64,000 nt of DNA from a bacterium (GCA_020440605.1 JAGRNT010000010.1:1-64000); one strand, 5' to 3'; shown: positions 9,017-17,998, numbered from the stretch's first letter. A program made the numbers and translations. Notes: generated from the sequence alone by a model not told the origin.

Positions 9017-9767
9017 GGGGGAGTGAAGAGTGGACAGTAAACAGTGAGCAGTGAACAGTGAACAGATGCGGCGCGCATGCGCGCGGGGGCAGGGAGAATG
9101 TGCGGGCGGGTTTGACAACGCAGAGACGCAGGGATCGCTGAGGGGAATGTATCAAACACAGAGGCACAGAGGGCACAGAGCATTGATCCAAAATGCCAAG
9201 GACCGGCGCGGCCCCGCCGCGATTGAGAGGCAACGCCGCGAAGCAATGAGCATTGATGAATGAGCAATGAGCCCATACACCATTGATTTCCTCTGTGAAA
9301 TCTGTGTCTCGGTGTTTGATCAGAACCGCTACATCCCTGTCTCGTTGCCACCCGAGCGTAGCGAGCCACGCTAATCGCGAGATGCGGTGTACTTGCATCG
9401 CAGGTCATATTGGCGCAGGGATCGCAGGGGGGATGGATCAAACACAGGGGCACAGAGGGCACAGAGGGCGTTATGCAGATTGCCAAGCCTGGCTGCAGTG
9501 GCAACTTTGATGCATGCCTTCCCAGGCGCAGTGGGACTGCGCCGCTACGCTTCGCGGTTCACGGTTTACCCGGCGACAGGAGTGTCGCCGCTACTGTTCA
9601 CGGTTCACCCGGCGACAGGAGTGTCGCCGCTACGCTTCACGCTTCACGCTTCACGCTTCACGGTTTACCCGGCGACAGGAGTGTCGCCGCTACTGTTCAC
9701 TCTACACGCTTCACTCTTTACGGTTAACTCTTTACGCTTCACTCACCTGCAATCCGCAGGCATTGCC
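9017..9767. repeat. Composite repeat block, copy A
   Basis: No gene. Contents in order: CAGTGAACAGTGAACAG strings (9030-9065), GACGCAGGGATCGC and CACAGAGGCACAGAG strings, a GGCGCGGCCCCGCCGCGATT element (9204-9223), a block at 9201-9660 that recurs at 11066-11440, a GGCGCAGT-GGG-ACTGCGCC hairpin (9525-9543), and three CGGCGACA-GGAG-TGTCGCCG hairpins (9571-9590, 9610-9629, 9670-9689) separated by CTTCACGCTTCACG strings. Confidence 0.85.
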
Positions 9768-9773
9768 TATAAT
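9768..9773 (+). promoter_or_regulatory. -10 box TATAAT upstream of AAC(3)-family gene
   Basis: A consensus TATAAT 32 nt before the ATG at 9806, which itself has a strong ribosome site (GAGGAGGGA). This gene therefore appears leadered, unlike many neighbours. No clear -35 is visible. Confidence 0.6.
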
Positions 9774-9805
9774 CCGCATGGATAGCCCGAGAGGAGGGAC
9801 ACGCC

Positions 9806-10639
9806 ATGCCCGAAGCGGATGCCGTCGCCACCGGCCGGATGCTCAGCCAGCAGCAGCTGGAGCAGGACCTGCGCAGCCTGGGGCTGCAGGGCGGGATGCA
9901 TGTGCTCGTACACAGCTCCCTGAACAGCCTCGGCTGGGTCTGCGGCGGGGCCCAGGCCGTGGTCAGCGCGCTCGTGAGCATCATCACGCCCGCCGGCACG
10001 ATCCTGATGCCGGCCTTCAGCAACTGGAACAGCGAGCCCGCCGGCTGGCGCAACCCGCCGGTGCCGGAGGCCTGGCACGCGGCGATCCGCGAAAGCATGC
10101 CGCCCTACATCCCGCAGATCTCCCCCAGCCGCGGGCTGGGGCGGGTGCCGGAGCTGTTCCGCTCCCTGCCCGGCGTGCAGCGCAGCGCGCACCCCGTCTG
10201 CAGCTTCTGCGCCTGGGGCCGGCTCTCTGGTGAGCTTGTCAGCGGCCACGCGCGGGACTGCCAGCTCGGTGAGCGCTCCCCGCTCGGAGCCCTGTACCGC
10301 GCGGACGGGCATGTGCTCTCGCTCGGAGTGCGTACGAACAGCATGCTGCACCTGAGTGAGCATCTGGCGGACTGGCCGGGGCGCAGCACGGAGCGCCAGG
10401 GCTGTGCAATGCTCGTGGACGGCGCGCGGCGCTGGGTGGAATTCGAGGATCTGGCAACGGATGACTCGGACTTCATGCTCATCAAGGACGATTTCGAGCG
10501 CGAGACGCAGGATACGCGAAGCGGGATGACGGGCCAGGCACAGAGCAGGCTGGTGCGGGCCCGGGCCATCGTGGACTACGGCCGGAGCTGGATGGAGCGT
10601 GAGCGGGGGAATGCGGGAAGCGTGAAGAGTGAACAGTAA
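9806..10639 (+). CDS. AAC(3)-family N-acetyltransferase
   Basis: A cytoplasmic acetyl-CoA-dependent N-acetyltransferase of the aminoglycoside 3-N-acetyltransferase/YokD family. Family signatures are HVLVHSSLNSLGWV (residues 32-45), GTILMPAFS, the GRVPELFRSLPGVQRSAHP block, CSFCAWG and SPLGALY..DGHVLSLGV. Length (277 aa) fits the family. Whether it modifies aminoglycosides or another amine is not visible; chromosomal homologues often have other substrates. It stands alone, flanked on both sides by copies of a long composite repeat. Its last residues (GSVKSEQ) and stop codon come from a GTGAAGAGTGAACAGTAA-type repeat, so the natural C-terminus appears overwritten. Confidence 0.88.
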   Translation: MPEADAVATGRMLSQQQLEQDLRSLGLQGGMHVLVHSSLNSLGWVCGGAQAVVSALVSIITPAGTILMPAFSNWNSEPAGWRNPPVPEAWHAAIRESMPPYIPQISPSRGLGRVPELFRSLPGVQRSAHPVCSFCAWGRLSGELVSGHARDCQLGERSPLGALYRADGHVLSLGVRTNSMLHLSEHLADWPGRSTERQGCAMLVDGARRWVEFEDLATDDSDFMLIKDDFERETQDTRSGMTGQAQSRLVRARAIVDYGRSWMERERGNAGSVKSEQ

Positions 10640-11601
10640 ACAGTGATGAGTGATCAGTAGCGGCGCGCGGGGGAAGGGAGAATGTGTGGGTGGTTTTGAC
10701 AACGCAGAGACGCAGGGGTCGCAGAGGGAAACTGAAAAACAAAAGGCGGGTTTGACAACGCAGAGACGCAGGTGTCGCAGAGGGCAGATCAAACACAGAG
10801 GCACAGAGGGCACAGAGCATTGATCCACTCAGTAAAGGACCGGCGCGGCCCCGCCGCGATTGAGAGCCAATGCCGCAAAGCAATGGAGAATTCGATGCAT
10901 GCCCTCTAAGGTGCCGTGGGACTGCGCCGCTACGCGTGCGACTCGATCAAGGCTGGCACCAATCCCTCACTCGCGTAATGCAGTGCGCACGAAGCAGACG
11001 CTCGCGTGCTAGCGTCGCCAAGCGCCGCCGGTACTTTAGTTCGGGATGCTTCGATAAACAATAGTACCGGCGCGGCCCCGCCGCGATTGAGTGGCAACGC
11101 CGCTAAGCAATGAGCCCATACACCATTGATTTCCTCTGTGAACTCTGTGTTTCGGTGTTTGAACAGAACCGCTTCATCCCTGCCTCGTTGCCACCCAAGC
11201 GTAGCGCGGCGCGCTTATCGCGAGAAGCGTTGTACTCGCATCGCAGGATCTAATAGCGCAGAGACGCAGGTGTCGCAGAGGGCACAGAGTTATTTTTGTA
11301 ACTGCCAAGCCTGGCTGCAGTGGTAACTTCGATGCATGCCCTCTCAGGCGCAGTGGGACTGCGCCGCTACGCTTCACGGTTTACCCGGCGACAGGAGTGT
11401 CGCCGCTACGCTTCACTCTTCACGATTTACGCTTCACTCTTCCTTCATTGCTTGGCAGCAGTCCCTCCCAATCGCGGCGGGGCCGCGCCGGTCCTTGGCA
11501 TATTGGATGTTTTCTCTGCGTCACTGCGGCTCTGCGTCAGCAAAACCGCTACATATGAGCAAGTTGCCACACCGGCGATTGGCCGCAGCGCCGGCCCGTT
11601 G
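10640..11601. repeat. Composite repeat block, copy B and related strings
   Basis: No gene. It holds AACAGTGATGAGTG strings, two AACGCAGAGACGCAGG strings, a CACAGAGGCACAGAG string, further GGCGCGGCCCCGCCGCGATT elements, and 11066-11440, a diverged second copy of 9201-9660 that includes CCCATACACCATTGATTTCC (11115-11134; copy A at 9272-9291). Hairpins lie at 11347-11365 and 11386-11405. The block continues to the stop of the ModA-like gene. Confidence 0.85.
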
Positions 11602-12486
11602 TCAGAATGAGTTCTGATCGCCGTCCTGGCCCGGGGCCACGTTCAGGCCGAGCGCCTCGCGGCGGTCGTCAAAGCCGTAGCCCGCGATCAGCGCCTGGAT
11701 CTCCTCATTCTCCGCGAGTCCAGTGAGCAGCGCCATCACGGAGGGGTCGTCCTCCAGCCCGCTGGCCGCTGCAGCCTGGTAGACGAAGTCCATGTGCAGC
11801 TCGCTGTCCAGCAGCAGCACAATGCGCAGATCCTCGCGGCCGAGGATCCGCGAACGCGGCACGATCGCCAGCTGGGCCTGGCCATCCAGCAATTCGGCAA
11901 TGATCGCCTCCGCACTGGGCGGGCGGCTGAGGCGCTCCTCGACGCGCGGCATCACGCCGTCGCTGACCAGTGCCTGGGCGGCATAGTGTCCGGTCGCGGT
12001 CTCTTCCGCGCCGATTGCCAGCCACTTGAAGCGCAGGCGGTAGATGTCGAACAGGCTCGGCGCACGCCAGCTTTCATCGGGCTTGCTGATCAGCGCGAGG
12101 CGGTCCCCGGCGAAGCTGCGCAGCGTGGCCTCGCTCACCAGCCCGGCCCCGACGAGTGCACTGCGGCACTCCGCATCCGCGATCAGGAAGGCATCCACGC
12201 CCTCAAAGCGCTCTCCGGCACTGATCCGCTCCAGCAATGCACCGCGTTCCACGGCCTCCAGCTCATAGCCCTTCAGACCAGGGCCGAGCTGCGGTTCCAG
12301 CTGCTCAAGCAGGCTGACGAGCAGCGGGTCGCAGACGAGATTCAGACTGCGCGGCGCGGATACGGGCCGGGCCGGGTTAGTGCCTGCCGGACTGCCTGTG
12401 CTGCCGGCGGGTTGCTGCGGGCAGGCACTGAGCAGGGCGAGTGCGAGAGTGGCAATGATGCCAAGGAAGCTGCGGATTCCCATCAC
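11602..12486 (-). CDS. ModA-like periplasmic substrate-binding lipoprotein
   Basis: A 294-residue lipoprotein (hydrophobic segment then LLSAC, Cys22). The mature part resembles type 2 periplasmic binding proteins of the ModA class: SLNLVCDP near the N-terminus, a VDAFLIADAECRSALVGAGLV segment, FAGDRLALISKP, the LAIG..ETATGHYAAQAL segment and AQLAIVPRSRI. It would bind an oxyanion or other small ligand outside the cytoplasmic membrane. No ABC permease or ATPase gene is nearby, so the transporter is elsewhere or the domain is used alone. It starts at GTG (12486), 6 nt after a TAATAC box. The C-terminal QNSF and stop derive from the CAGAATGAATTCTGA-type repeat also used by the gene at 37977. Confidence 0.72.
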   Translation of the reverse strand: MMGIRSFLGIIATLALALLSACPQQPAGSTGSPAGTNPARPVSAPRSLNLVCDPLLVSLLEQLEPQLGPGLKGYELEAVERGALLERISAGERFEGVDAFLIADAECRSALVGAGLVSEATLRSFAGDRLALISKPDESWRAPSLFDIYRLRFKWLAIGAEETATGHYAAQALVSDGVMPRVEERLSRPPSAEAIIAELLDGQAQLAIVPRSRILGREDLRIVLLLDSELHMDFVYQAAAASGLEDDPSVMALLTGLAENEEIQALIAGYGFDDRREALGLNVAPGQDGDQNSF

Positions 12487-12492
12487 CTAAGT

Positions 12493-12498
12493 GTATTA
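12493..12498 (-). promoter_or_regulatory. -10 box TAATAC, leaderless start
   Basis: TAATAC on the minus strand, then 6 nt, then GTG at 12486. Confidence 0.5.
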
Positions 12499-12517
12499 CC
12501 CAGAGCTGCCCCGGCAC

Positions 12518-13213
12518 TCACCCGAGCCGCAGCCAGTTGTAGAGCGCCAGTTCATAGGCGAAGCGCGAATTGTAGTGCCCGCCGATCAGGAACACCGGCA
12601 GCAGGAGCGGCAGCATGCTCAGGCCGCTGCCGGCCCCGATGCTGACCCCGATGCCGGGCATCATGATCCAGATCATTGCGGCGCTGGCCAGCCAGCTCAG
12701 CGCGGTCTTCGGGTGCATCAGGCTCAGGAGGCCCATGCGGTCGCCCTCGTGCAGGTTGCTCGGCAGGTTGCGGTAGTACTCGCTGACACGCAGGCGCAGC
12801 GAGGGTGTGGCGCTGCGGCGGATCACCTGGTCCAGGGCCTGGCGTGTGGGTCCGAGCGCACTGGACTGGAAGCTGGCCTGCAGCGCTATCTGCTCCGGCT
12901 CAAGCCAGGGGTCGATGAAGATCACGCGGCGCGTGGTCTCGCTCATGGCGGAACTGAAGTCCACGAGCTTGTTGCGGTAGTCATTCTGCAGCAGGAAGTA
13001 GATCAGCGGCAGGAGGATCGCCGCCACGAGGATGTGCAGCAGGGCCGGCACGCTCGGGGTGTAATGCTGCCAGGGGAAGAGCGCTTCCAGCAGGGCCACG
13101 AAGATCCCGGCGCCCATCAGCAGACGATTCACGAATTCGCGACGGCGGGTGAGGCTGGCCTCCTGATCGATCAGCCAGTCCGAATAGCGCCGTCTGTGCA
13201 GGTCTGTTCCCAA
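12518..13213 (-). CDS. Four-helix integral membrane protein, unknown function
   Basis: A 231-residue protein with two N-terminal membrane segments (about 33-48 and 57-77), a cytoplasmic middle part, and two more segments (about 170-215). I recognise no family. The start is a TTG at 13213, chosen because a TAGAAT -10 box ends 8 nt upstream. It is divergent from the nucleotidyltransferase gene at 13274, and the two -10 boxes form the arms of one inverted repeat. The gap to the lipoprotein gene downstream is small (31 nt), but that gene has its own -10 box. Confidence 0.7.
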   Translation of the reverse strand: MGTDLHRRRYSDWLIDQEASLTRRREFVNRLLMGAGIFVALLEALFPWQHYTPSVPALLHILVAAILLPLIYFLLQNDYRNKLVDFSSAMSETTRRVIFIDPWLEPEQIALQASFQSSALGPTRQALDQVIRRSATPSLRLRVSEYYRNLPSNLHEGDRMGLLSLMHPKTALSWLASAAMIWIMMPGIGVSIGAGSGLSMLPLLLPVFLIGGHYNSRFAYELALYNWLRLG

Positions 13214-13219
13214 GCCCCT

Positions 13220-13269
13220 CTATTCTAGACGGCTCTGCCCGCTGCGGGGCCGTGGTTCCGCTAGAATAG
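13220..13269. promoter_or_regulatory. Divergent leaderless promoter pair in an inverted repeat
   Basis: CTATTCTAG at 13220-13228 and CTAGAATAG at 13261-13269 are exact reverse complements. Each contains a TAGAAT -10 box: minus strand 13222-13227, 8 nt before TTG 13213; plus strand 13262-13267, 6 nt before GTG 13274. The symmetry may be only the two -10 boxes, or a shared regulator site. Confidence 0.6.
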
Positions 13270-13273
13270 GCGG

Positions 13274-14023
13274 GTGGCCCTCCATGCCATCCTGATCGCC
13301 GGGGGACAGCTGCCTGAAACACTGCGGCAGTTCAGCCCGCATGCCACCAAGGCCCTGCTGCCCGTGCAGGGCCGCAGCCTGCTGCAGACCGCGGTGGACG
13401 CGGCGGCGGACTGTGAGCTGTTCGAGCGGATCGTGGTCAGCGGCAACCATGAAGTGGCGGACAACCTGCCCGAGGCTGCGGAGTATGTGCAGATCGGCGC
13501 GGACGTGGTGGACAACATCATGAATGCCTTCGAGCACCTCGGCGGACCGGGCCATGACTACCTGATCCTCAGCCCGGACCTGCCACGCATCAATGCGGAG
13601 GTGCTCGGCAACTTCGTCACACGTGCGCGCGACATGGGCGAGCTGTGCATGCCGGTGGTTTCGCGGGAGGACTTCCTCGCGAAGTTCCCCGGGGCCACGA
13701 ACCGCTTCGAGAAGCTGGACGGCGGGCAGTTCACGATGGGCAGCGTGTTCTACATCACGGGCAATGTGCTGCGCCAGAACATGCCGCTGGCCCGCGACCT
13801 GTTCCGCAACCGCAAGCAGGTGCACAAGATGGCGATCTTCTTCGGCCTGCCGGTGGTGTTCGGGATGCTCACCGGCCGCCTGACGCTGGCGCAGCTGGAG
13901 CGGCGTGCGGAACATCTGACCGGGGCGCGCGTACGCGGTGTGCATGTGCGGGATGCGGGGATCGCCTACGACATTGATGACCTGGAGAACTACCGCTATA
14001 TCAATGGGGGCGGGACGAAGTGA
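13274..14023 (+). CDS. MobA-like NTP transferase domain protein
   Basis: A 249-residue cytosolic nucleotidyltransferase-fold protein. The N-terminus has the glycine-rich nucleotide loop and lysine of the MobA/GlmU/IspD group (ILIAGGQ...TKALLPVQGRSLLQ). The acidic metal-binding segment is ILSPDLPRI (about residues 96-104). The C-terminus ends with AYDIDDLENY, a common ending of this family. The exact substrate (molybdopterin, a sugar phosphate or other) cannot be read from sequence. The GTG start lies exactly 6 nt after TAGAAT. The gene is convergent with the small membrane gene at 14044. Confidence 0.8.
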   Translation: MALHAILIAGGQLPETLRQFSPHATKALLPVQGRSLLQTAVDAAADCELFERIVVSGNHEVADNLPEAAEYVQIGADVVDNIMNAFEHLGGPGHDYLILSPDLPRINAEVLGNFVTRARDMGELCMPVVSREDFLAKFPGATNRFEKLDGGQFTMGSVFYITGNVLRQNMPLARDLFRNRKQVHKMAIFFGLPVVFGMLTGRLTLAQLERRAEHLTGARVRGVHVRDAGIAYDIDDLENYRYINGGGTK

Positions 14024-14043
14024 TCAGAGATTGTTTCTGATAC

Positions 14044-14283
14044 TCAGTCGCTTTCCTCATCGCTCTCGTAATCCCTGCTTTGTGTTGTGGGGAGACTTAC
14101 ATAAACAGCTAAAGCTATCGCTACCAGATGTACTAAGCCCCAGCAACCGATCACGACATACCTGGCATCACTATCAGCCCATGTGCTAAGCAAGGGTCCG
14201 TAAAGCGCGAAAAGACAAAAGACAACAGTGGACAACTGCCTTCTCGCCTTATACCGCTCTTCGTCGGATCTGAACAGCTTCAT
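14044..14283 (-). CDS. Small two-helix membrane protein
   Basis: 79 residues: a charged N-terminus (MKLFRSDEERYKARRQ), membrane segments at about 18-34 and 42-62, and an acidic tail ending DYESDEESD. Codon use is less GC-rich than that of neighbours. No family is recognised and the ribosome site is weak, so this is a moderate-confidence gene. Confidence 0.5.
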   Translation of the reverse strand: MKLFRSDEERYKARRQLSTVVFCLFALYGPLLSTWADSDARYVVIGCWGLVHLVAIALAVYVSLPTTQSRDYESDEESD

Positions 14284-14448
14284 TTACTGCGTCCTACATG
14301 GATGGTCCGGGATGCTTAAGTGGCTTGTCCAATTGCCCTGCCCCATAGAATTCTACCAATTGTTGCGTTGGTGGGGACCTCTGTACCAAACCTCTTACTT
14401 GACAAGAGAGGTCGCAGTATTCATTTAAAGAGAGTTTCTCATTAACCC

Positions 14449-14484
14449 AAGAAAAGGCCACAGGTGCACCCTAGGATGCACCTG
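14449..14484 (-). terminator. Terminator of zinc-ribbon gene
   Basis: CAGGTGCA (14461-14468) and TGCACCTG (14477-14484) form a perfect 8-bp stem, followed on the minus strand by TGGCCTTTTC. It lies 38 nt after the stop of the gene ending at 14523. The rest of 14284-14522 shows nothing I can name. Confidence 0.65.
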
Positions 14485-14522
14485 CAGACGTTGACTGTTA
14501 GATCGGTTAGAGGATTGTACGT

Positions 14523-14771
14523 CTAGATTCCGATGGTGAAGGAGCGCTGCTGCTCCCCACCCTGCTCCTGCTGGAGCTTCGTGCCACAGCTCAGGCAGCG
14601 GCCCATCTTGGCCTCCGGCTTGCTGAGCTTGCTGTCGCAGCTCGGGCAGCACTCCAGGTCGACGAGGAGGCTGGCGGCCGGCGCGGCGGCTGGCTTGATT
14701 TCCGGCTTGAACTCGATCTGCCTGACCGGCTCGAAGCTCACGGAAAGAGTATTGATGTCACTGCGACCCAT
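14523..14771 (-). CDS. Small C-terminal zinc-ribbon protein
   Basis: 82 residues starting at the ATG at 14771, which has an AAGGAAGG ribosome site 7 nt upstream; an in-frame ATG further upstream (14813) lacks one. The N-terminal half is an Ala/Pro-containing linker. The C-terminal half holds a four-cysteine ribbon, CPSC...14 residues...CLSC, likely binding one zinc. Such proteins often act as adaptors or regulators, but no function can be assigned. It is followed by its own terminator. Confidence 0.75.
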   Translation of the reverse strand: MGRSDINTLSVSFEPVRQIEFKPEIKPAAAPAASLLVDLECCPSCDSKLSKPEAKMGRCLSCGTKLQQEQGGEQQRSFTIGI

Positions 14772-14879
14772 GCGTGTACCTTCCTTGCACAACTTGGTGT
14801 TCCGGGAGAACACCTCACCCGATCAGATAGACCAGCGGTATGAAACTTGGTTCCCGCCAATTGAGAAATCTCCGGGAAA

Positions 14880-15299
14880 GTAGTCAGTGGTCAGAAGTCA
14901 GTGGACAGTGGTCGGTGGTCAGTGGTCAGAAGCGGCGGCTTCAAGCCGCCGGGGAGCAATGAGCAATGAAGAATGAGCAATGAGCCTCAAACTGTTGGAG
15001 ACTACCTCGTCCTACACTGGCTCACTCTTCATTGCTCAGCACTCATTGCTATTGCGGTAGCCGGGCGTTTACGCCCGGACCGGTCCAGCCGTGAACGGCG
15101 GGCTAGCAAAACAGAAAGGCCCCGCCGGAGCGGGGCCTCTGATTGCCATGGGTAGCCGGGCGTTTACGCCCGGGTGGCTTCCCGCCGTGAACGGCGGGCT
15201 ACCGTCTGGTCAGACCTCAGAGCTGACTACTGACCACTGACCACTGATGTCCGGCGGCAGGATGCCGCCGCTACCGTTGTCCGGATTGCTCCGGAGCTC
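14880..15299. repeat. Hairpin-rich intergenic region
   Basis: No gene. GTCAGTGGTCAGTGG strings lie at 14881-14935 and, in reverse complement, at 15215-15247. Hairpins: CGGCGGCTT-CA-AAGCCGCCG type (14936-14955), GTAGC+CGGGCG-TTTA-CGCCCG (15057-15078 and 15152-15173), CCGCCG-TGAA-CGGCGG+GCTAC (15181-15202), a 9-bp GC-rich stem with CGGA tetraloop (15117-15138), and CGGCGGCA-GGA-TGCCGCCG (15252-15270). Confidence 0.8.
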
Positions 15300-16940
15300 C
15301 TAGCTGATCACCGGGCCGCCGTCATTGTCGCCATTGCTGTGCGACTTGACCGGCTGGCTGCCGCTGTTGCCGTTGTACTTGCCGCTGGCCAGATCGGGCA
15401 GGCGCTCGATCAGCTGCTGCAGGTCCACGCCGCTCAGTGCCTTGACCACCGGGGGCAGCTCGGCCAGCACCTGGCCGATGTCCTGGGTGATCTTCGAGGC
15501 ACCCGTGCCGCGGGATCCGTCGCCGCCGCCGACCACCACGATGCGCTCGATCTTGCTCATCGGGGCACTGATCGCACTTGCGATCTCCGGCAGGCGCTCG
15601 ATCAGCAGCTGGGCGATCGCCGCCTCGTTGTACTCCTGCCAGGCCTTGGCCTTCTCCTGCGCGGCAAGCGCTTCGGCCAGACCCTTCTGCTTCAGACCCT
15701 CGGCCTCGGCGAGCTGCGTCTGCAGCACGATCTCGGCTTCCGCCAGACCCTTCTGGCGCTTGACCTCGGCCTCGGCCAGACCACGGTTGCGGGTCGCCGC
15801 ACCGTCCGCCTCACCCTGGGCCTTGACCACGTCGGCCTCCGCCAGACCGGTGAGACGCTTGGAGCGGCTTTCACCCTCCGCCACGTTCTCGAGACGGAAG
15901 CGCTCGGCCTCAGCCACACGCTCGATCTCGTACTTCTTGGCGTCCGCCGGACGCTGCACGGTGGCCTCGAGCTCCTTCTGCTTGCGCTCGATCTCGAGGT
16001 TCTCCAGCTCAATGCGCTTGTGCTTCTCGGTGATCTCGACGTTCACCTGCTCCTCACGGACGGCGCGCATCGACTTGTTCTTCTGCAGTTCGTAGGCCAG
16101 GTCGGCCTCCGCCTTCTCGCGGTTGACGTCCTTGGCGTAGTTGGCAACTTCGATCTCGTAGTCACGGTTCGAGGAGGCGATCTTCGTCTCGGCGGCGAAC
16201 TTGGCGGTCTCACCCTGCTGGCGGAACTCCGCGGCCTTGATCGTCGCGTCACGGTTGGCCTGGCTCTCACCGATGGCGGCGTCACGCTTGACCTCGGCGG
16301 TACGCGTCTTGCCCAGTGCGTCGAGGTAGCCCTCGTTGTCCTTCACGTCGCGGATCGTGAAGCTCACGATCTGCAGGCCCATGTTGGCAAGGTCCGCCGC
16401 GGCGAATTCCTGCACCTTCTGGGCGAAGCTGTCGCGGTTGCGGTAGATCTCCTCGACGGTCATGGTGCCCATGATGGCACGCAGGTGGCCCTCAAGCGTC
16501 TGCTGCGCAATCCTGGCAATCTCCTCATTGGGCTTGCTCAGGAACTGCTCGACCGCGGTGGCGATGCTCACGTCGTCAGAACGGATCTTGATCTGCGAGA
16601 CGCCGTCCACGAGGATCGGCACACCCTGCTGGGTGTAGACCTCGGGCGTGCGCACGTCGATCGTCATCAGCTCGAGAGAGAGCATGTCGACACGCTCCAG
16701 CACCGGGACGACGAAGGTACCGCCACCCTTGATGATGCGGAAGCCGATGCGGTCGCCATGGCCCTCGGCACCGCGCAGGCGCTGGCCCATGCCACCCGAG
16801 ACGACCATCACCTTGTTCGGCGGAACCTTGGTGTAGCGGCTGGCGAAGATCGCCAGGACTATGAACAGGATCGCCCCTATGCCGATCACCCCGTACATCA
16901 GGTTCGGCGGAGGTCCCTGCATCAGTATCATTGCTAACAT
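15300..16940 (-). CDS. Flotillin-like SPFH-domain membrane protein
   Basis: A 546-residue FloT/YqiK-type flotillin, a membrane scaffold that organises lipid microdomains. There is one N-terminal membrane segment (about 10-32), then the SPFH domain with KVPPNKVMVVSGG and SQIKIRSDDVSIATAVEQFL. A long coiled coil follows, rich in EAE/LAEAE repeats (LAEAEVKRQKGLAEAE and similar), and a C-terminal region with VVVGGGDG. The start at 16940 follows AAGGAGCGGGG; an upstream in-frame start would place basic residues ahead of the anchor. It lies about 100 nt downstream of an NfeD-like gene on the same strand, the usual flotillin/NfeD arrangement, so the two probably work as one membrane complex. Confidence 0.93.
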   Translation of the reverse strand: MLAMILMQGPPPNLMYGVIGIGAILFIVLAIFASRYTKVPPNKVMVVSGGMGQRLRGAEGHGDRIGFRIIKGGGTFVVPVLERVDMLSLELMTIDVRTPEVYTQQGVPILVDGVSQIKIRSDDVSIATAVEQFLSKPNEEIARIAQQTLEGHLRAIMGTMTVEEIYRNRDSFAQKVQEFAAADLANMGLQIVSFTIRDVKDNEGYLDALGKTRTAEVKRDAAIGESQANRDATIKAAEFRQQGETAKFAAETKIASSNRDYEIEVANYAKDVNREKAEADLAYELQKNKSMRAVREEQVNVEITEKHKRIELENLEIERKQKELEATVQRPADAKKYEIERVAEAERFRLENVAEGESRSKRLTGLAEADVVKAQGEADGAATRNRGLAEAEVKRQKGLAEAEIVLQTQLAEAEGLKQKGLAEALAAQEKAKAWQEYNEAAIAQLLIERLPEIASAISAPMSKIERIVVVGGGDGSRGTGASKITQDIGQVLAELPPVVKALSGVDLQQLIERLPDLASGKYNGNSGSQPVKSHSNGDNDGGPVIS

Positions 16941-17039
16941 TTCCCCGCTCCTTGCCCGGCCATGCCGGGCCTGCCTTCCTGCACACATTGTGCAGGCCGA
17001 TTATAGTTCACTGCGCCAGTACTGTCCCCTGCCGCAGAC

Positions 17040-17789
17040 TCATTCAAGCAGCTTGCGCGGCTTGTCCACATAGAACGTGTTGTCCTTCTTCAGGCGGATG
17101 CGCACCTTCTCATTGCGGCCGGCCTCGCCCTCGGAGCTGAGCCGGGCCGGCGAGGTGAAGCGGGAGCCGCGCAGGTTGTAGGCGATCTCCCCCGTGCGGT
17201 CATGCGCCAGCGGCGTGATGACCTCGGCCTCGAGCCCGATCATGTCGGCCTCGCGGGCCTGGCTCGTGCCCTGCAGGCTGAACAGCCACTTGCCGACGAT
17301 CAGCCAGAACAGGAAGGCCATCACGGCCCCCAGTGCCAGCGCTGCCAGCAGGCTGATTGCCATCCCGGCACCGTTCCAGGCGGCGAGGATTCCGCCGCCG
17401 CCGAAGGCCGCCAGGAAGGAGCTGATGCTCACGAGGCTGAAGGGGTTGAAGTTCGCCAGATCCGGCGAATGACCGACCCCGCCGGCGAGATTCTCGCCGT
17501 AGCTGTGATCCTTCACCCCATGCCCGGCCTCATGCTCCGCCTCGGATTCGAATTCCAGCTCATGATCAGCCTCAAGCTCCATGCCGCCGGTGTCCAGCGT
17601 ATGGGCGTCGAAGCCGATATCGTGGGATTCAAGCTCGATTGAGTGTCCGGCATCGAAGTCGTGCCCGTCCAGGCCGACATCACCGCCATCGGTATCAAAC
17701 CCGCCGATCAGGCCGGTCAGACCCGCGAACACGACGTAGCCCGTGCCCAGCACGAAACTCAGCCAGTAGATGTAGTTGAGGACATCCAT
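17040..17789 (-). CDS. NfeD/YqiJ-like membrane protein with OB-fold domain
   Basis: A 249-residue partner of the flotillin. It starts with a membrane segment (DVLNYIYWLSFVLGTGYVVF), then an acidic His/Asp-rich linker (about residues 30-95, many DGHDFD and ELE motifs), two more membrane segments (about 110-165), and a C-terminal beta-rich domain (GLEAEVITPL..DRTGEIAYNLRG...KVRIRLKKDNTFYV) typical of NfeD OB-folds. The start at 17789 has an AGAGGT site; 17807 is an alternative. The His/Asp-rich linker might bind metal, which is speculation. Confidence 0.85.
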   Translation of the reverse strand: MDVLNYIYWLSFVLGTGYVVFAGLTGLIGGFDTDGGDVGLDGHDFDAGHSIELESHDIGFDAHTLDTGGMELEADHELEFESEAEHEAGHGVKDHSYGENLAGGVGHSPDLANFNPFSLVSISSFLAAFGGGGILAAWNGAGMAISLLAALALGAVMAFLFWLIVGKWLFSLQGTSQAREADMIGLEAEVITPLAHDRTGEIAYNLRGSRFTSPARLSSEGEAGRNEKVRIRLKKDNTFYVDKPRKLLE

Positions 17790-17974
17790 TGCCGTGACCT
17801 CTGTCATCCGCTCCAGTGCGGGCAGCCACTGCGGCCCGCATCCGCTTCCTGATCCATTATATGAACCAGCCGTCCAGGAATGCCTGGACCACCATGCCAA
17901 ACCTGGTCCTACATATCCATGACCTCCTGTTGGTTAAATCCTAACATATCTAAAGCCTTACTTCAATATATTTT

Positions 17975-17998
17975 ATGAATTACCCTCGGATAATTCAT
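17975..17998. promoter_or_regulatory. Inverted repeat in AT-rich divergent promoter region
   Basis: ATGAATTA (17975-17982) and TAATTCAT (17991-17998) form an exact inverted repeat around CCCTCGGA, within the AT-rich space between the nfeD-like gene and the lipoprotein gene at 18214. It may be an operator. The rest of 17901-18213 shows no gene. Confidence 0.4.

Noticed and set aside
9051..9785. Several overlapping open frames in the repeat block
   Set aside because: They consist of translated repeats (for example repeated RFTRRQECRRY strings), with no ribosome site or homology-like pattern.
15325..16937. Long plus-strand open frames antisense to the flotillin gene
   Set aside because: They mirror the codon bias of the GC-rich coiled coil in the true gene; no sensible motifs.
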